The notes under the pieces were generated by a model that had not been told where the DNA came from, did no database searches, and worked only from the letters and a program-made list of their open reading frames with translations. A DNA stretch of 27,063 bases from IMG/VR virus record IMGVR_UViG_3300042475_002819, positions 1 to 27,063 of that record, one strand, 5' to 3'. The DNA is from a virus. The position numbers and the translations under genes are program-made. Positions 6,123 to 12,693 of the stretch are shown one piece after another (within the stretch, counting starts at the first letter, position 1; every line of letters starts with the position of its first letter).

Positions 6123-7721
6123 ATGACCATCACCCTTCGCGACTATCAGGCTCAGGCAATCCAGTCGATCTGGACGTGGTTTTCGACCCGCGACGGCAAC
6201 CCGCTGATCGAGTTGCCGACCGGCACCGGCAAGAGCCTCGTCATCGCTGGCCTGTGCCAGCAAGTGCTGGAGCAGTACGAGGACTCGAAAATCCTAGTGG
6301 TCACCCATGTGCGCGAACTGATCGCGCAGAACTACGCAGAGCTTCTGCGGCTCTGGCCGGAAGCGTCCGCTGGCATCAACAGCGCTGGCATCGGTCGCCG
6401 CGACTTTCGCCAGAAAATCATCTTCTGCGGCATCCAGTCGGTTGCCGACCACGCGCATAAATTCGGAAAAGTCGATCTGATCTTGGTCGATGAGGCGCAC
6501 CTGATCCCGCGTGATGGGGCGACGCGCTATCAGACATTCATCAACGACCTTCGCGCCGCGAACCCGTATGCGCGCGTCATCGGCTTGACGGCGACGCCAT
6601 ATCGCCTCGACAGCGGTCGCCTCGACCAGGGCGACGACGCGCTGTTCTCGGGCACGGCATACAGCTACCCCGTCGTTCAAGCGATCAAGTCGGGCTACCT
6701 GTCGCCGCTCGTAAGCAAGGCGACCGGCATGAAGCTCGACGTTGCTGGGGTCGGTACGCGCGGCGGCGACTACATCGCTGGCGATCTGGAGCGCGCAGTC
6801 AATATCGATGCCGTCAACCGCGCCGCGATCAAGGAGGTCACCGAATTCGCCGCGCGCGACGGTCGCCGCTCCTGGCTGATCTTCGCCGCTGGCGTCGATC
6901 ACGCGCAGGCTCTCGCGGCGATCGTGCGCGAGCATGGCGTGTCGGTCGCGACGATCTTCGGTGACACCGCGAAAGCGGAGCGTGACGCGACCATCGCATC
7001 GTTCAAGCGCGGCGAGATCACCTGTCTGGTTTCGATGGGCGTGTTGACCACCGGGTTCAATGCCCCGGCGGTTGACCTCATTGCCATGCTGCGCCCGACG
7101 CAATCGACCGGCCTGTACGTCCAGATCTGCGGTCGCGGGATGCGCCTCGCGCAGGGCAAGAAGAACTGCCTCGTGCTGGACTTCGCGGGCAACATCTTGC
7201 GGCACGGCCCGATTGATGCGGTCGCGCCGAAGGGCAAGGGCAAGGGCGACGGCGAGGGCGAAGCCCCGGCGAAGGAGTGCCCTAGCTGCGGCTCGTATGT
7301 GCATGCGTCGTCGTCCGAGTGTCCAGATTGCGGTCACATTTTCCCGAAGCCCGAGCCGAAGATCGCGAGCGTCGCGGACACGTCTGCGATCTTGAGCGAC
7401 AGCACGCCGAAGTGGGTCTCGGTCACCGGCATGTCGTTCGCTCGCCATTCCAAGCTGGGCAAGCCCGACAGCCTGCGCGTCACCTACCAGACGCGCACGG
7501 CGAGCGTCTCGGAGTGGATCTGCCTGGAGCATGATGGCTACGCGCGCGATAAGGCCAAGGCATGGTGGAAGCGCCGCGCGAGCAGCGCTGCGCCGAGCAG
7601 CGTGACCGAGAGCATGAAGCGGCTGAACGAGGTCCGCCAGCCGAGCGAGATCAAGGTTCGTCAGGTTGGACGCTATTTCGAGGTGCTTGATGCGCGCGAT
7701 ATGCCCGTGCGGTCGAGGTGA
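6123..7721 (+). CDS. Superfamily 2 DEAD/DEAH helicase with C-terminal zinc ribbon
   Basis: 532 residues from ATG 6123. The Q-like motif LRDYQAQAI (5-13) precedes motif I LPTGTGKS (31-38), motif Ia VVTHVRELIAQN, motif II DEAH (123-126), motif III LTATPYR (155-161), and motif VI QICGRGMRLAQGKKN (about 335-349). This is the RAD25/UvsW-like layout common in phages. A zinc ribbon follows: C386/C389 and C400/C403 (CPSC then CPDC). After it comes a 120-residue C-terminal part without known motif. It likely unwinds or branch-migrates replication and recombination intermediates, acting with RusA and the nuclease. It has its own operator-bearing promoter, so its expression is separable from the upstream operon. 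The next gene starts inside its 3' end. Confidence 0.92.
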   Translation: MTITLRDYQAQAIQSIWTWFSTRDGNPLIELPTGTGKSLVIAGLCQQVLEQYEDSKILVVTHVRELIAQNYAELLRLWPEASAGINSAGIGRRDFRQKIIFCGIQSVADHAHKFGKVDLILVDEAHLIPRDGATRYQTFINDLRAANPYARVIGLTATPYRLDSGRLDQGDDALFSGTAYSYPVVQAIKSGYLSPLVSKATGMKLDVAGVGTRGGDYIAGDLERAVNIDAVNRAAIKEVTEFAARDGRRSWLIFAAGVDHAQALAAIVREHGVSVATIFGDTAKAERDATIASFKRGEITCLVSMGVLTTGFNAPAVDLIAMLRPTQSTGLYVQICGRGMRLAQGKKNCLVLDFAGNILRHGPIDAVAPKGKGKGDGEGEAPAKECPSCGSYVHASSSECPDCGHIFPKPEPKIASVADTSAILSDSTPKWVSVTGMSFARHSKLGKPDSLRVTYQTRTASVSEWICLEHDGYARDKAKAWWKRRASSAAPSSVTESMKRLNEVRQPSEIKVRQVGRYFEVLDARDMPVRSR

Positions 7722-8013
7722 GCGGGGGTTCATCTTCCAGACGCCGCGCAACAAGCGGCGTCTGGGCGAACCCGCGCAGCCAGAATACTATTGCTCGATG
7801 AAGTGCATGGATGGGAGAGAAAACGTGATCGATCCGACGACAGACGAACTCGCCTCGATAGAGGCGGGCGGGCACAAGGGCGGCGAGTTTCTCGACGAGA
7901 TCGGAAAGAGCGATCTCGCGACGCTGACAAGGCAGGAGTGGCTGATGTTTTGTCGATGCGTCATCACCGGCTACATCGCTGAGATGCAGCATCGCATCCA
8001 GCCGCCGTTTTGA
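7690..8013 (+). CDS. DUF6511-like small phage protein with cysteine pairs
   Basis: 107 residues from ATG 7690, chosen for GAGGTG 6 nt upstream and because the cysteine motif begins at once (MRAICPCGRGERGF); this start overlaps the helicase end by 32 nt. C5 and C7 pair with the later YYCSMKC, a typical zinc-finger arrangement. The second half, IDPTTDELASIEAGGHKGGEF then LDEIGKSDLATLTRQEWLMF, matches my recollection of the DUF6511 family of phage proteins that often follow helicase or replication genes. Function unknown. The overlap suggests translational coupling to the helicase. Confidence 0.75.
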   Translation: MRAICPCGRGERGFIFQTPRNKRRLGEPAQPEYYCSMKCMDGRENVIDPTTDELASIEAGGHKGGEFLDEIGKSDLATLTRQEWLMFCRCVITGYIAEMQHRIQPPF

Positions 8014-8024
8014 TGGAGGACGTG

Positions 8025-8195
8025 ATGGATGATGATGCTTTGGCAGAGCGTCTCGCGCGCTCAGATGTTGGGGAGCGTTTCTTGGACAACGTGACGCCGC
8101 ATTTTAAGCGCCACGCCATCGAGCGATGGAAGGACACGATCAGGACGATCAGGCTCGCGGGGCTGGCGGTCGTGGAAGCGGAGGATGGACGATGA
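8025..8195 (+). CDS. Small hypothetical protein
   Basis: 56 residues. The start at 8025 (MDDDALAERLARSD) is preferred over 8010/8013 because GGAGGA (8015-8020) lies 4 nt upstream. Acidic N-terminus, then a helical segment with RWKDTIRTIRLAGLAVVEAE. No family recognised. It overlaps the next gene by ATGA (8192-8195). Confidence 0.65.
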   Translation: MDDDALAERLARSDVGERFLDNVTPHFKRHAIERWKDTIRTIRLAGLAVVEAEDGR

Positions 8196-8626
8196 CCGAG
8201 ATCAAAACGTGGCAGCAGCGGTGCATGGAGCATCCCGATCACCAGACCGGCATGGTCTCGGACGAGATGATCCGCGCCCGTATGTGCGAGGAGGCCGGGG
8301 AGTTGCGCGCCGAGCTTGAGAGGCGCACGCGCAATCATCGCAAGCTGTTGCAGGGATTGGCGCGCGGCGATTACGAAATCGTCTACGCCTCCGACGAGGG
8401 CGAGGTGGTCACGATTTTTCCCGTCGCTTTTTACGAGGACCGACACAGCGATCCCGAAGCGGACGAGCGCATTATCGACCGGATCGCGAACGACCCGCTG
8501 GCAAAGCGGGCGGACATATCGTTCCCTCAACAAGAGGGGCGAGAAGAGCAGCAGCGCAAGATCTGGCGCGCGAGGCTCGCGCAGATGCGGCGCGTGGGCA
8601 TCGTCATCTCGGAGACCGGGCGATGA
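8192..8626 (+). CDS. Hypothetical protein, copy A of a duplicated gene pair
   Basis: 144 residues. Nearly the same protein is encoded at 17129-17560: IKTWQQRC near the N-terminus, GMVSDEMIRARM, LARGDYEI in the centre, IANDPL, and IWRARLAQMRRVGIVIS at the end. Identity also holds at DNA level in blocks over 20 bp, for example around 8203-8222 and 8252-8277. Such 'WQQRCMEHPDHQ' proteins are common small phage proteins of unknown role, with a helical middle (EEAGELRAELERRT). It overlaps both neighbours by 4 nt, so it is translationally coupled in the small-gene operon. Not assignable to a function. Confidence 0.8.
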   Translation: MTEIKTWQQRCMEHPDHQTGMVSDEMIRARMCEEAGELRAELERRTRNHRKLLQGLARGDYEIVYASDEGEVVTIFPVAFYEDRHSDPEADERIIDRIANDPLAKRADISFPQQEGREEQQRKIWRARLAQMRRVGIVISETGR

Positions 8627-8856
8627 AGCAGAAATCAATCTGTGTTGGATGCGCTTACGCGAGGTGGGACCGCTACCCATCGGGTCGCCTGGATAAACAC
8701 AAGAGCGGGAAATGCACATGGACTCTGGACGCTAGACTGCCGAAGGCATTCATCTGGATTCAGACTCCAACTCCAATCGGCGGCCGGATCAACAGAAAGC
8801 GTCTATTCAACAGCGACCCAACAGCCTGCGACTTCAGAAAGGAAGAAGAGAAATGA
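8623..8856 (+). CDS. Small Cys-containing hypothetical protein
   Basis: 77 residues from ATG 8623 (ATGA overlap with the previous stop). It contains ICVGCAYARW (C7, C10), GKCTW and TACDF, so four spaced cysteines could bind one zinc, as in other small phage 'CxxC...GxCTW' proteins. It is basic overall, with a Lys/Glu tail (RKEEEK). Slightly lower GC than its neighbours. Function unknown. Confidence 0.7.
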   Translation: MKQKSICVGCAYARWDRYPSGRLDKHKSGKCTWTLDARLPKAFIWIQTPTPIGGRINRKRLFNSDPTACDFRKEEEK

Positions 8857-8936
8857 AAGAGGCATCAATCATCACGCTATGCGCGGTTGCGACCATCGTC
8901 GTCGTGACGTGCCTTGCGCTAGCGGTGCTGCGATGA
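8853..8936 (+). CDS. 27-residue single-helix membrane peptide
   Basis: The ATG at 8853 (ATGA overlap with the previous stop, AAGGAAGAAGAG upstream) opens a 28-codon frame ending at 8936: MKEASIITL, then the hydrophobic run AVATIVVVTCLALAVLR. The next gene's ATG (8933) overlaps its stop, so it sits in a continuous chain of ATGA overlaps, which is the main reason to call it real. A one-helix inner-membrane peptide, possibly antiholin-like, holin-like or a host-protein modulator. No homology can be argued at this length. Confidence 0.6.
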   Translation: MKEASIITLCAVATIVVVTCLALAVLR

Positions 8937-9127
8937 TCGGCTTTGCGTTCGCGCTCGTCGTGCTGGCGTGCCCGGTCAACGTGCCGGTCGCGGAGCGCGA
9001 CTGCGTCGCCGTCGTCGCGGAGGTCGAGACCGTCGCGGAGTGCCGAGCGCTCTACCGCGAGATCCAATCGACGATGCCCGAGGGCATGCGTCTCACGTTT
9101 CCCGAGTGCGTGAGGAGGAAGAAATGA
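8933..9127 (+). CDS. Small exported or lipoprotein-like protein
   Basis: 64 residues from ATG 8933 (overlaps the previous stop by 4 nt). MIGFAFALVVLACPV is a short hydrophobic leader with a cysteine at 13, loosely like a lipobox (VLAC). The mature part has VAERDCVAVVAEVETVAECR and FPECVRRKK, so three more cysteines, possibly disulfide-bonded in the periplasm. Paired with a membrane peptide immediately upstream. Could act in lysis or superinfection exclusion; unproven. Frame chosen because it fits the overlap chain. Confidence 0.62.
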   Translation: MIGFAFALVVLACPVNVPVAERDCVAVVAEVETVAECRALYREIQSTMPEGMRLTFPECVRRKK

Positions 9128-9258
9128 GCGAGCAGAAGAAGAAGCCGGAACCACTCAGCGTCGGCATCGACGCGCTCGAAGCCCAGGTGCGTGCGCTCAA
9201 GCGAGCCGTCGTGAAACTGCACGTTCGCAAGCCCGCACGAGACGAGCTGAATGAATAA
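9124..9258 (+). CDS. Small basic hypothetical protein
   Basis: 44 residues from ATG 9124, with GAGGAGGA upstream and a 4-nt overlap with the previous gene. The sequence is Lys/Arg-rich: MSEQKKKPEPLSVGIDALEAQ, then RALKRAVVKLHVRKP. A single amphipathic helix is likely. No family recognised. Confidence 0.6.
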   Translation: MSEQKKKPEPLSVGIDALEAQVRALKRAVVKLHVRKPARDELNE

Positions 9259-9640
9259 GCGCGGCGGCTTCATACCGGGCTGGACAGGCAGCGCTAATTG
9301 TCGCGTCCACCTCGACCATCAGCGAGAAAAGGCGACAGTCGCGTCGGCGCAGCAAAGCTGGAAGGGCGCGCGCGACGGCGTCGATCCCGCTGTGCGTCGG
9401 CTCGCGGAATTGCTGGAGCCGCACGCTGGCTATCTGCCGAGAATTTTCAAACGCGCGGGCGTCGAGCGATCGACGGTAGTAAAATGGATTCGGTGCGGGA
9501 AAGATCCGAAATTGTCGTATTTTCGCGCGACGCTGAACGCTCTAGGATACGATCTCAAAATAGTGAGGATGCGACATGCAATCGATGACGATGAGATGCC
9601 TGGAGACGCGCGCGAGGACGCTAGAGGCGATCGCGAATGA
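9251..9640 (+). CDS. Helix-turn-helix regulator (Cro/C1-like)
   Basis: 129 residues from ATG 9251, overlapping the previous gene by 8 nt. Residues about 46-104 form a HTH domain: LAELLEPHAGYLPRIFKRAG, then VERSTVVKWIRCGKDPKLSY with the recognition helix near 71-82, then TLNALGYDLKI, an ending typical of small phage or plasmid repressors. The N-terminal 45 residues are basic and unlike the family; the C-terminal tail is acidic. It lies about 110 bp upstream of promoter module 2 and is a candidate for the protein that binds the repeated GGGGCG palindromes. That link is inference. Confidence 0.75.
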   Translation: MNKRGGFIPGWTGSANCRVHLDHQREKATVASAQQSWKGARDGVDPAVRRLAELLEPHAGYLPRIFKRAGVERSTVVKWIRCGKDPKLSYFRATLNALGYDLKIVRMRHAIDDDEMPGDAREDARGDRE

Positions 9641-9746
9641 TGCCGACTGGGAGAGGGACCACGCGCGCGCGTCTGCGATCCGCCGGATCGCGCGCGACAT
9701 GCGCGCCCGAGTGGCGGCGGGCGAGCGCTCTGAGCCGACGTTTTGA
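9576..9746 (+). CDS. Small Arg-rich hypothetical protein overlapping the HTH gene
   Basis: 56 residues from ATG 9576, with GAGG 8 nt upstream, overlapping the HTH gene's 3' end by 65 nt in another frame. The sequence runs MRCLETRARTLEAIANDADW, then a helical Arg-rich part (SAIRRIARDMRARVAAGE). It stops 5 nt before promoter module 2. Helical content and the SD support it; the long overlap and GC-rich setting count against. Function unknown. Confidence 0.5.
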   Translation: MQSMTMRCLETRARTLEAIANDADWERDHARASAIRRIARDMRARVAAGERSEPTF

Positions 9747-9751
9747 GGTGC

Positions 9752-9830
9752 TTGACACGGGGGCGCGACGCCCCTATTTAGGTGCCCAGGCCCGCCACCC
9801 CGGCGGGCTGACCCTCCGATGGAGCCTCGC
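9752..9830 (+). promoter_or_regulatory. Promoter-operator-leader module 2
   Basis: TTGACA (9752-9757), 17-nt spacer, TATTTA (9775-9780). Spacer palindrome GGGGCG-CGA-CGCCCC (9760-9774). Leader hairpin GCCCGCC (9790-9796), loop ACCCC, GGCGGGC (9802-9808). CTCC-GAT-GGAG (9814-9824) could fold over the SD; ATG 6 nt later. This is the best -35 of the set. Confidence 0.9.
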
Positions 9831-10526
9831 ATGCCTTCTTTCTCCGACCTCGTCCGCGCCCCGAAGACCGTTCCCGTCGCCGCGCCCGCGCCGGTCGTCG
9901 AGCAGCCCGCCGACAACGACGACGGTGCCGTCACCGTCGCCGCGCTCGACGCCGCGATCCAGCGTTTCAACGCGCGCGTCGTCGCGGCGCATGCCGCTGG
10001 CCGCGCCGACTTTCGGGCCGAAAAAAACATCGACGCCTGCGCGTCGCTCGCGGCGGCGCTGCGCCGCTACCGCAGCCTGACCGAGAAGCAGACGAGCTAC
10101 GCGCGCGCCCTGATCGGCTGGTCGCAGGATCAGCAGCCTGCCGTTGCCCCCGCCGGTCGCCCCGCGCCGGTCGCGCGCCCGAAGACCTGGGCGGCGCTCC
10201 AGCCCTTCGCGAAGCTGCACGCCGGTCGCCTGTCGTTCGCGAAGAAGAACGGCGAGCCGCTCTGGTGGGTGCTGTTCGACGACGCGCTCGTCGGCAAGGC
10301 CGAAGACGAGACGGTCATCAGTTTCGGTCAGAAGGTCCGCGCCGCCGGTCTCGACGCTGCCGACATCCTGGCTGCGCTCGACGAGTTCGAGCGCGACCCC
10401 GCCGCCGCGCTCAAGGCGCACGGCATCGCGACCGGCTCGTGCGGCTGCTGCGGTCGGGAGTTGACCGACCCCCAGAGCATCGAGCGCGGCATCGGCCCGA
10501 TCTGCTGGGAGCGCGGCGGGTTCTGA
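9831..10526 (+). CDS. DUF6011-like zinc-binding phage protein
   Basis: 231 residues. ATG 9831 chosen over 9819 because GGAG (9821-9824) sits 6 nt upstream, as in the other modules. The N-terminus is Ala/Pro-rich (about 1-35). A helical middle contains YRSLTEKQTSYARALIGW, then a beta-rich part SFAKKNGEPLWWVLFDDALV. The end SCGCCGRELTDPQSIERGIG with PICWER is a clear DUF6011 signature, in which paired cysteines probably bind zinc. DUF6011 domains occur at the ends of many phage and bacterial proteins that act on nucleic acids; the activity is unknown. First gene of module 2, followed by a promoter-less hairpin leader and the SprT-like gene. Confidence 0.8.
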   Translation: MPSFSDLVRAPKTVPVAAPAPVVEQPADNDDGAVTVAALDAAIQRFNARVVAAHAAGRADFRAEKNIDACASLAAALRRYRSLTEKQTSYARALIGWSQDQQPAVAPAGRPAPVARPKTWAALQPFAKLHAGRLSFAKKNGEPLWWVLFDDALVGKAEDETVISFGQKVRAAGLDAADILAALDEFERDPAAALKAHGIATGSCGCCGRELTDPQSIERGIGPICWERGGF

Positions 10527-10530
10527 TCGA

Positions 10531-10588
10531 GCGTTTACACGACCGGCCCCCGGCACTCGCCGGGGGCAAAACTCCGAGGGAGATGATC
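10531..10588 (+). promoter_or_regulatory. Promoter-less hairpin leader with GCGTTTACAC box (SprT-like gene)
   Basis: GCGTTTACAC (10531-10540) replaces the promoter. Then GACC and hairpin GCCCCCGGC (10546-10554), loop ACTC, GCCGGGGGC (10559-10567), and CTCC-GAG-GGAG (10572-10582), 6 nt before ATG 10589. Same leader design as the promoter modules but without -35/-10. Confidence 0.85.
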
Positions 10589-11206
10589 ATGCCGACGAAG
10601 AAGAAGACGAAGACGAACGCCACGCGCGAGGCGTGGCTGCAAAAGGGCGCAGAAATCCTGACGCGCACGGTGTTTCGCGACGCCGCGATCGCGGTGCCGC
10701 CGGTTCGCACCTCCTGCTCCTGGCCCGGTGGCGGCAGCGCACGCACGCGCATCGGTGAGTGCTGGCCGAGCAAGATGTCGGCGGCGGGCGTCAACGAGAT
10801 CTTCATCTCGCCGCGCATCGAGGATGCGATCCAGGCACTCGACATTCTGGCGCATGAACTCGTCCACGCGAGCGACGACTGCGCGAGTGGGCACGGCGCA
10901 GAATTCGTCCGCCGCGCGCGCGCCATCGGCCTGGAAGGCAAGCCGACTGCGACAGTCGCGAGCGCTGCGCTGCGCGCGCGCCTGGAGACGATCGCCGCCG
11001 ATCTCGGCGCGTATCCGCATGCGCGGCTGGATCTCAGCAGCCGAAAAAAACAGACGACGCGCATGATCAAGGTCTCGTGCTGCGACGAGGATTGCGCGGG
11101 CGTGTTCCGCTGCGCTCGCAGCCACATCGAGAAGGCGAAGAACAATCTGTCCTGCCCGTTCTGCGGCGGCGAAGAAGTTGAGATCCAGGGAGGCGAAAAT
11201 GAGTGA
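10589..11206 (+). CDS. SprT-like zinc metallopeptidase
   Basis: 205 residues. ATG 10589 (MPTKKK) is preferred over 10583 because it gives the same 6-nt SD spacing as the other leaders. The zinc-protease site is LDILAHELVHASDD with HELVH (89-93), and GHGAEF gives H102 as a probable third ligand, the SprT/Spartan arrangement. The C-terminal zinc ribbon has C164/C165, C169 and C175, then CPFCGG (C189, C192). SprT-like proteases cut proteins cross-linked or bound to DNA. A phage copy could clear DNA-bound host proteins or process replication blocks; target unknown. Lys-rich N-terminus. The last 8 nt overlap the next gene. Confidence 0.85.
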   Translation: MPTKKKTKTNATREAWLQKGAEILTRTVFRDAAIAVPPVRTSCSWPGGGSARTRIGECWPSKMSAAGVNEIFISPRIEDAIQALDILAHELVHASDDCASGHGAEFVRRARAIGLEGKPTATVASAALRARLETIAADLGAYPHARLDLSSRKKQTTRMIKVSCCDEDCAGVFRCARSHIEKAKNNLSCPFCGGEEVEIQGGENE

Positions 11207-11378
11207 CGGGGGGAAGGAGTGGAGCGCTCAACCGAGCGCTCCGAAGCACGATCCGCTGATCGAGGCGTCGTGCGTCCGCATCTGCGGCGCACGCACGCAG
11301 GAGCAGATCGTCGAGGCGCTCATCTACGCAATGGCGTGCGCGTGCGTCGCCCACAATCGCGGATGGAGGATGACGTGA
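11199..11378 (+). CDS. Small hypothetical protein
   Basis: 59 residues from ATG 11199 (AGGGAGGCG upstream), overlapping the SprT-like gene end by 8 nt. MSDGGKEWSAQPSAPKHDPL is followed by a helical part with EQIVEALIYAMACACVAHNR; three cysteines. No family recognised. The stop overlaps the next gene's GTG start. Confidence 0.65.
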   Translation: MSDGGKEWSAQPSAPKHDPLIEASCVRICGARTQEQIVEALIYAMACACVAHNRGWRMT

Positions 11379-11698
11379 GGGCCGAGGAGAAATTCGCCGA
11401 TCTTGAGTGGCGCGCGTTTCTGCGCGCGTCGCGCGCGGATCATACGCGCAATCTCTCGCGCCCCTGGTATGTCTCCGAGCGTGTCGGCGACAACTCGGCG
11501 CGCAAGCGCTGGGACCGACAGGCGCAGCGCTACGCGGACTGGTACGTCCGAAGCGCGATGCGTCTCGACGGTTACGTTCGAGAGGTCAGGCGGATCGGTA
11601 GAATCGGCGCGGTTGCGTGTGCAGTCGTCGGCGGGAAATTCAAATACATCATGCTGCCCGATCACGTCGTGCAGCCAATGTCAGGAGAGCAGAAATGA
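11375..11698 (+). CDS. Hypothetical protein with GTG start
   Basis: 107 residues. The GTG at 11375 is chosen because GGAGGA (11365-11370) lies 4 nt upstream and GTGA overlaps the previous stop; the longer frame upstream is a shadow of the previous gene. The sequence is Arg/Trp-rich (LEWRAFLRASRADHTRNLSR, RKRWDRQAQRYADWYVRSAM). It has a small hydrophobic core near 80 (IGAVACAVVGGKFKYIML). Unknown function; the charge suggests nucleic-acid contact. Confidence 0.65.
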   Translation: MRAEEKFADLEWRAFLRASRADHTRNLSRPWYVSERVGDNSARKRWDRQAQRYADWYVRSAMRLDGYVREVRRIGRIGAVACAVVGGKFKYIMLPDHVVQPMSGEQK

Positions 11699-11919
11699 AC
11701 ACGTTCGACGGCGCGGCCATGCGCGAAGCCGCGCGCATTCTGTTTGGACCGCAGGCGTGGTGCAGCCAGCTATCTCATCGCGTCGGCATCGCGGCCGGAA
11801 CGATCCGCCGCTGGTCGGTCGGGGGCGGCAACCCGCCGCATCCCGATGTCGCGGCGCGCATCCGCGACGTGCTGCGCGAGCGGCTCGATCAGGCGGCGGA
11901 TCAGATCCGGCGCATCTAG
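11695..11919 (+). CDS. Small helix-turn-helix protein
   Basis: 74 residues from ATG 11695 (ATGA overlap, AGGAGAG upstream). WCSQLSHRVGIAAGTIRRWS (about 20-39) reads as a HTH: helix, turn at GIAAG, recognition helix TIRRW. The rest, HPDVAARIRDVLRERLDQAA, is helical. Similar to small Cro-like or excisionase-like phage regulators. It ends in CTAG, which also forms the stop of the convergent minus-strand gene. It is the second candidate for the regulator of the repeated operators. Confidence 0.72.
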   Translation: MNTFDGAAMREAARILFGPQAWCSQLSHRVGIAAGTIRRWSVGGGNPPHPDVAARIRDVLRERLDQAADQIRRI

Positions 11920-12131
11920 TGGCGCGTCGCCAGGGTGATCGCGGCGATCGCCATCTCCATCTGGCAGTCGATCGCGCGCGCGCGGGTCTCTAGGTCGCTC
12001 GCGTCGCGCGCGAACCGCGCGAGGTCGAGATACGTCGCCGTCGCGCCGCAGCGCTCGCAGCTGTAGTCGGCGCGCGAGCGCTTGCCGCCCTCCGCGCGGC
12101 GCACAGCCGCGAGCCGAAACGGGCACGTCAT
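11916..12131 (-). CDS. Small Cys-containing protein, minus-strand islet
   Basis: 71 residues from ATG 12131 (reverse strand), overlapping the upstream gene's stop by ATGA. C3 in MTCPFRL and the pair in YSCERCGATATYLDL (C25, C28) look like a small zinc site, followed by a helical part LETRARAIDCQMEMAIAAIT. Second gene of a two-gene leftward operon within otherwise rightward genes. The stop overlaps that of the convergent gene in the tetranucleotide CTAG. Function unknown. Confidence 0.7.
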   Translation of the reverse strand: MTCPFRLAAVRRAEGGKRSRADYSCERCGATATYLDLARFARDASDLETRARAIDCQMEMAIAAITLATRH

Positions 12132-12481
12132 CGGCGGCGCGCGAGATACAGGTAGTCGCGATCCCCGAGGCGACGCTGGAGCAGATCGACGTGACGCTGG
12201 AGCGTCGCGTCGAAGTAATTCGCGCGCCATCGCAGCACCTGATTGATCGCTGAGACCTGTAGCCCCGCCGCGTATTGCGCTGCGCGCCGGATCGCGCCCG
12301 CGCGCATCGCGATCTGATGAGCGAGCGACAGGTCACCGATCGCGAGCCTGACGTGTTCCGCCGAGCAATCGCGGGCAAGCAGCCCCCGATGGTAGACGAT
12401 CTGCTCACCGGGGGCGGCTACGTCGAGCCACGACATGAGCGTGGACTGGTCGATCGAGGTCATGGGGTCGAGGGTCGGCAT
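12128..12481 (-). CDS. Hypothetical phage protein, minus-strand islet
   Basis: 117 residues. The ATG at 12481 is chosen because GGAGG lies 7 nt upstream; the longer frame upstream runs through a large hairpin. AAPGEQIVYHRGLLARD (about 25-41) is a motif I recognise from many small phage/prophage proteins without known role. The rest is helical and Arg-rich (AINQVLRWRANYFDATLQRH, then DLLQRRLGDRDYLYLARRR), resembling a nucleic-acid-binding helical bundle. Its leader (GGATTTTCGCCCCTGGAGG) is close to that of the nuclease gene at 4265. It points against all surrounding genes, so it may be controlled separately. Confidence 0.75.
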   Translation of the reverse strand: MPTLDPMTSIDQSTLMSWLDVAAPGEQIVYHRGLLARDCSAEHVRLAIGDLSLAHQIAMRAGAIRRAAQYAAGLQVSAINQVLRWRANYFDATLQRHVDLLQRRLGDRDYLYLARRR

Positions 12482-12510
12482 AATGTGGCCTCCAGGGGCG
12501 AAAATCCGGT

Positions 12511-12576
12511 CGCTGGCGCGAGGAAGACCTCCGAGGGGTAGTCCTGGGCACCCCCCAGACCTTCCTCGCGCCAGCG
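12511..12576 (-). repeat. 16-bp perfect inverted repeat in the leader of the minus-strand operon
   Basis: CGCTGGCGCGAGGAAG (12511-12526) and its exact complement at 12561-12576, separated by 34 nt. In the leftward direction it is followed by GGATTTTCG and then the SD, like the attenuator ahead of 4265. A second inverted repeat, GGGGCT-AAAATC-AGCCCC (12577-12594), lies beside it. Probably a leader attenuator for the leftward genes, or a barrier between opposing transcripts. Confidence 0.75.
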
Positions 12577-12615
12577 GGGCTAAAATCAGCCCCAGAAATA
12601 AATCGCACAAGGACG

Positions 12616-12693
12616 TTGACCTGGGGGCGCAGCGCCTCTATGTAGATGCCAGCCCGGTCGTCCGACCGGGCGGCACCTCCGATGGAGCAGACC
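12616..12693 (+). promoter_or_regulatory. Promoter-operator-leader module 3
   Basis: TTGACC (12616-12621), 17 nt, TATGTA (12639-12644). The spacer GGGGCGCAGCGCCTC has one broken palindrome position. Hairpin GCCCGGTC (12652-12659), loop GTCC, GACCGGGC (12664-12671). CTCC-GAT-GGAG (12677-12687), ATG 6 nt later. Confidence 0.87.

Noticed and set aside
6294-7754. 486-codon minus-strand frame opposite the helicase
   Set aside because: The plus strand carries all SF2 motifs; this frame is compositionally a shadow and has no SD or motif.
9788-9810. Leader hairpins read as Rho-independent terminators
   Set aside because: They lie between the promoter and the SD, have no T-run, and are followed at once by a ribosome-binding site; better explained as 5'-leader structure.
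10531-10590. GTTTACAC as a -35 or -10 box
   Set aside because: No partner hexamer at 16-18 nt on either side at 10531 or 14729, where flanking DNA is GC-rich.
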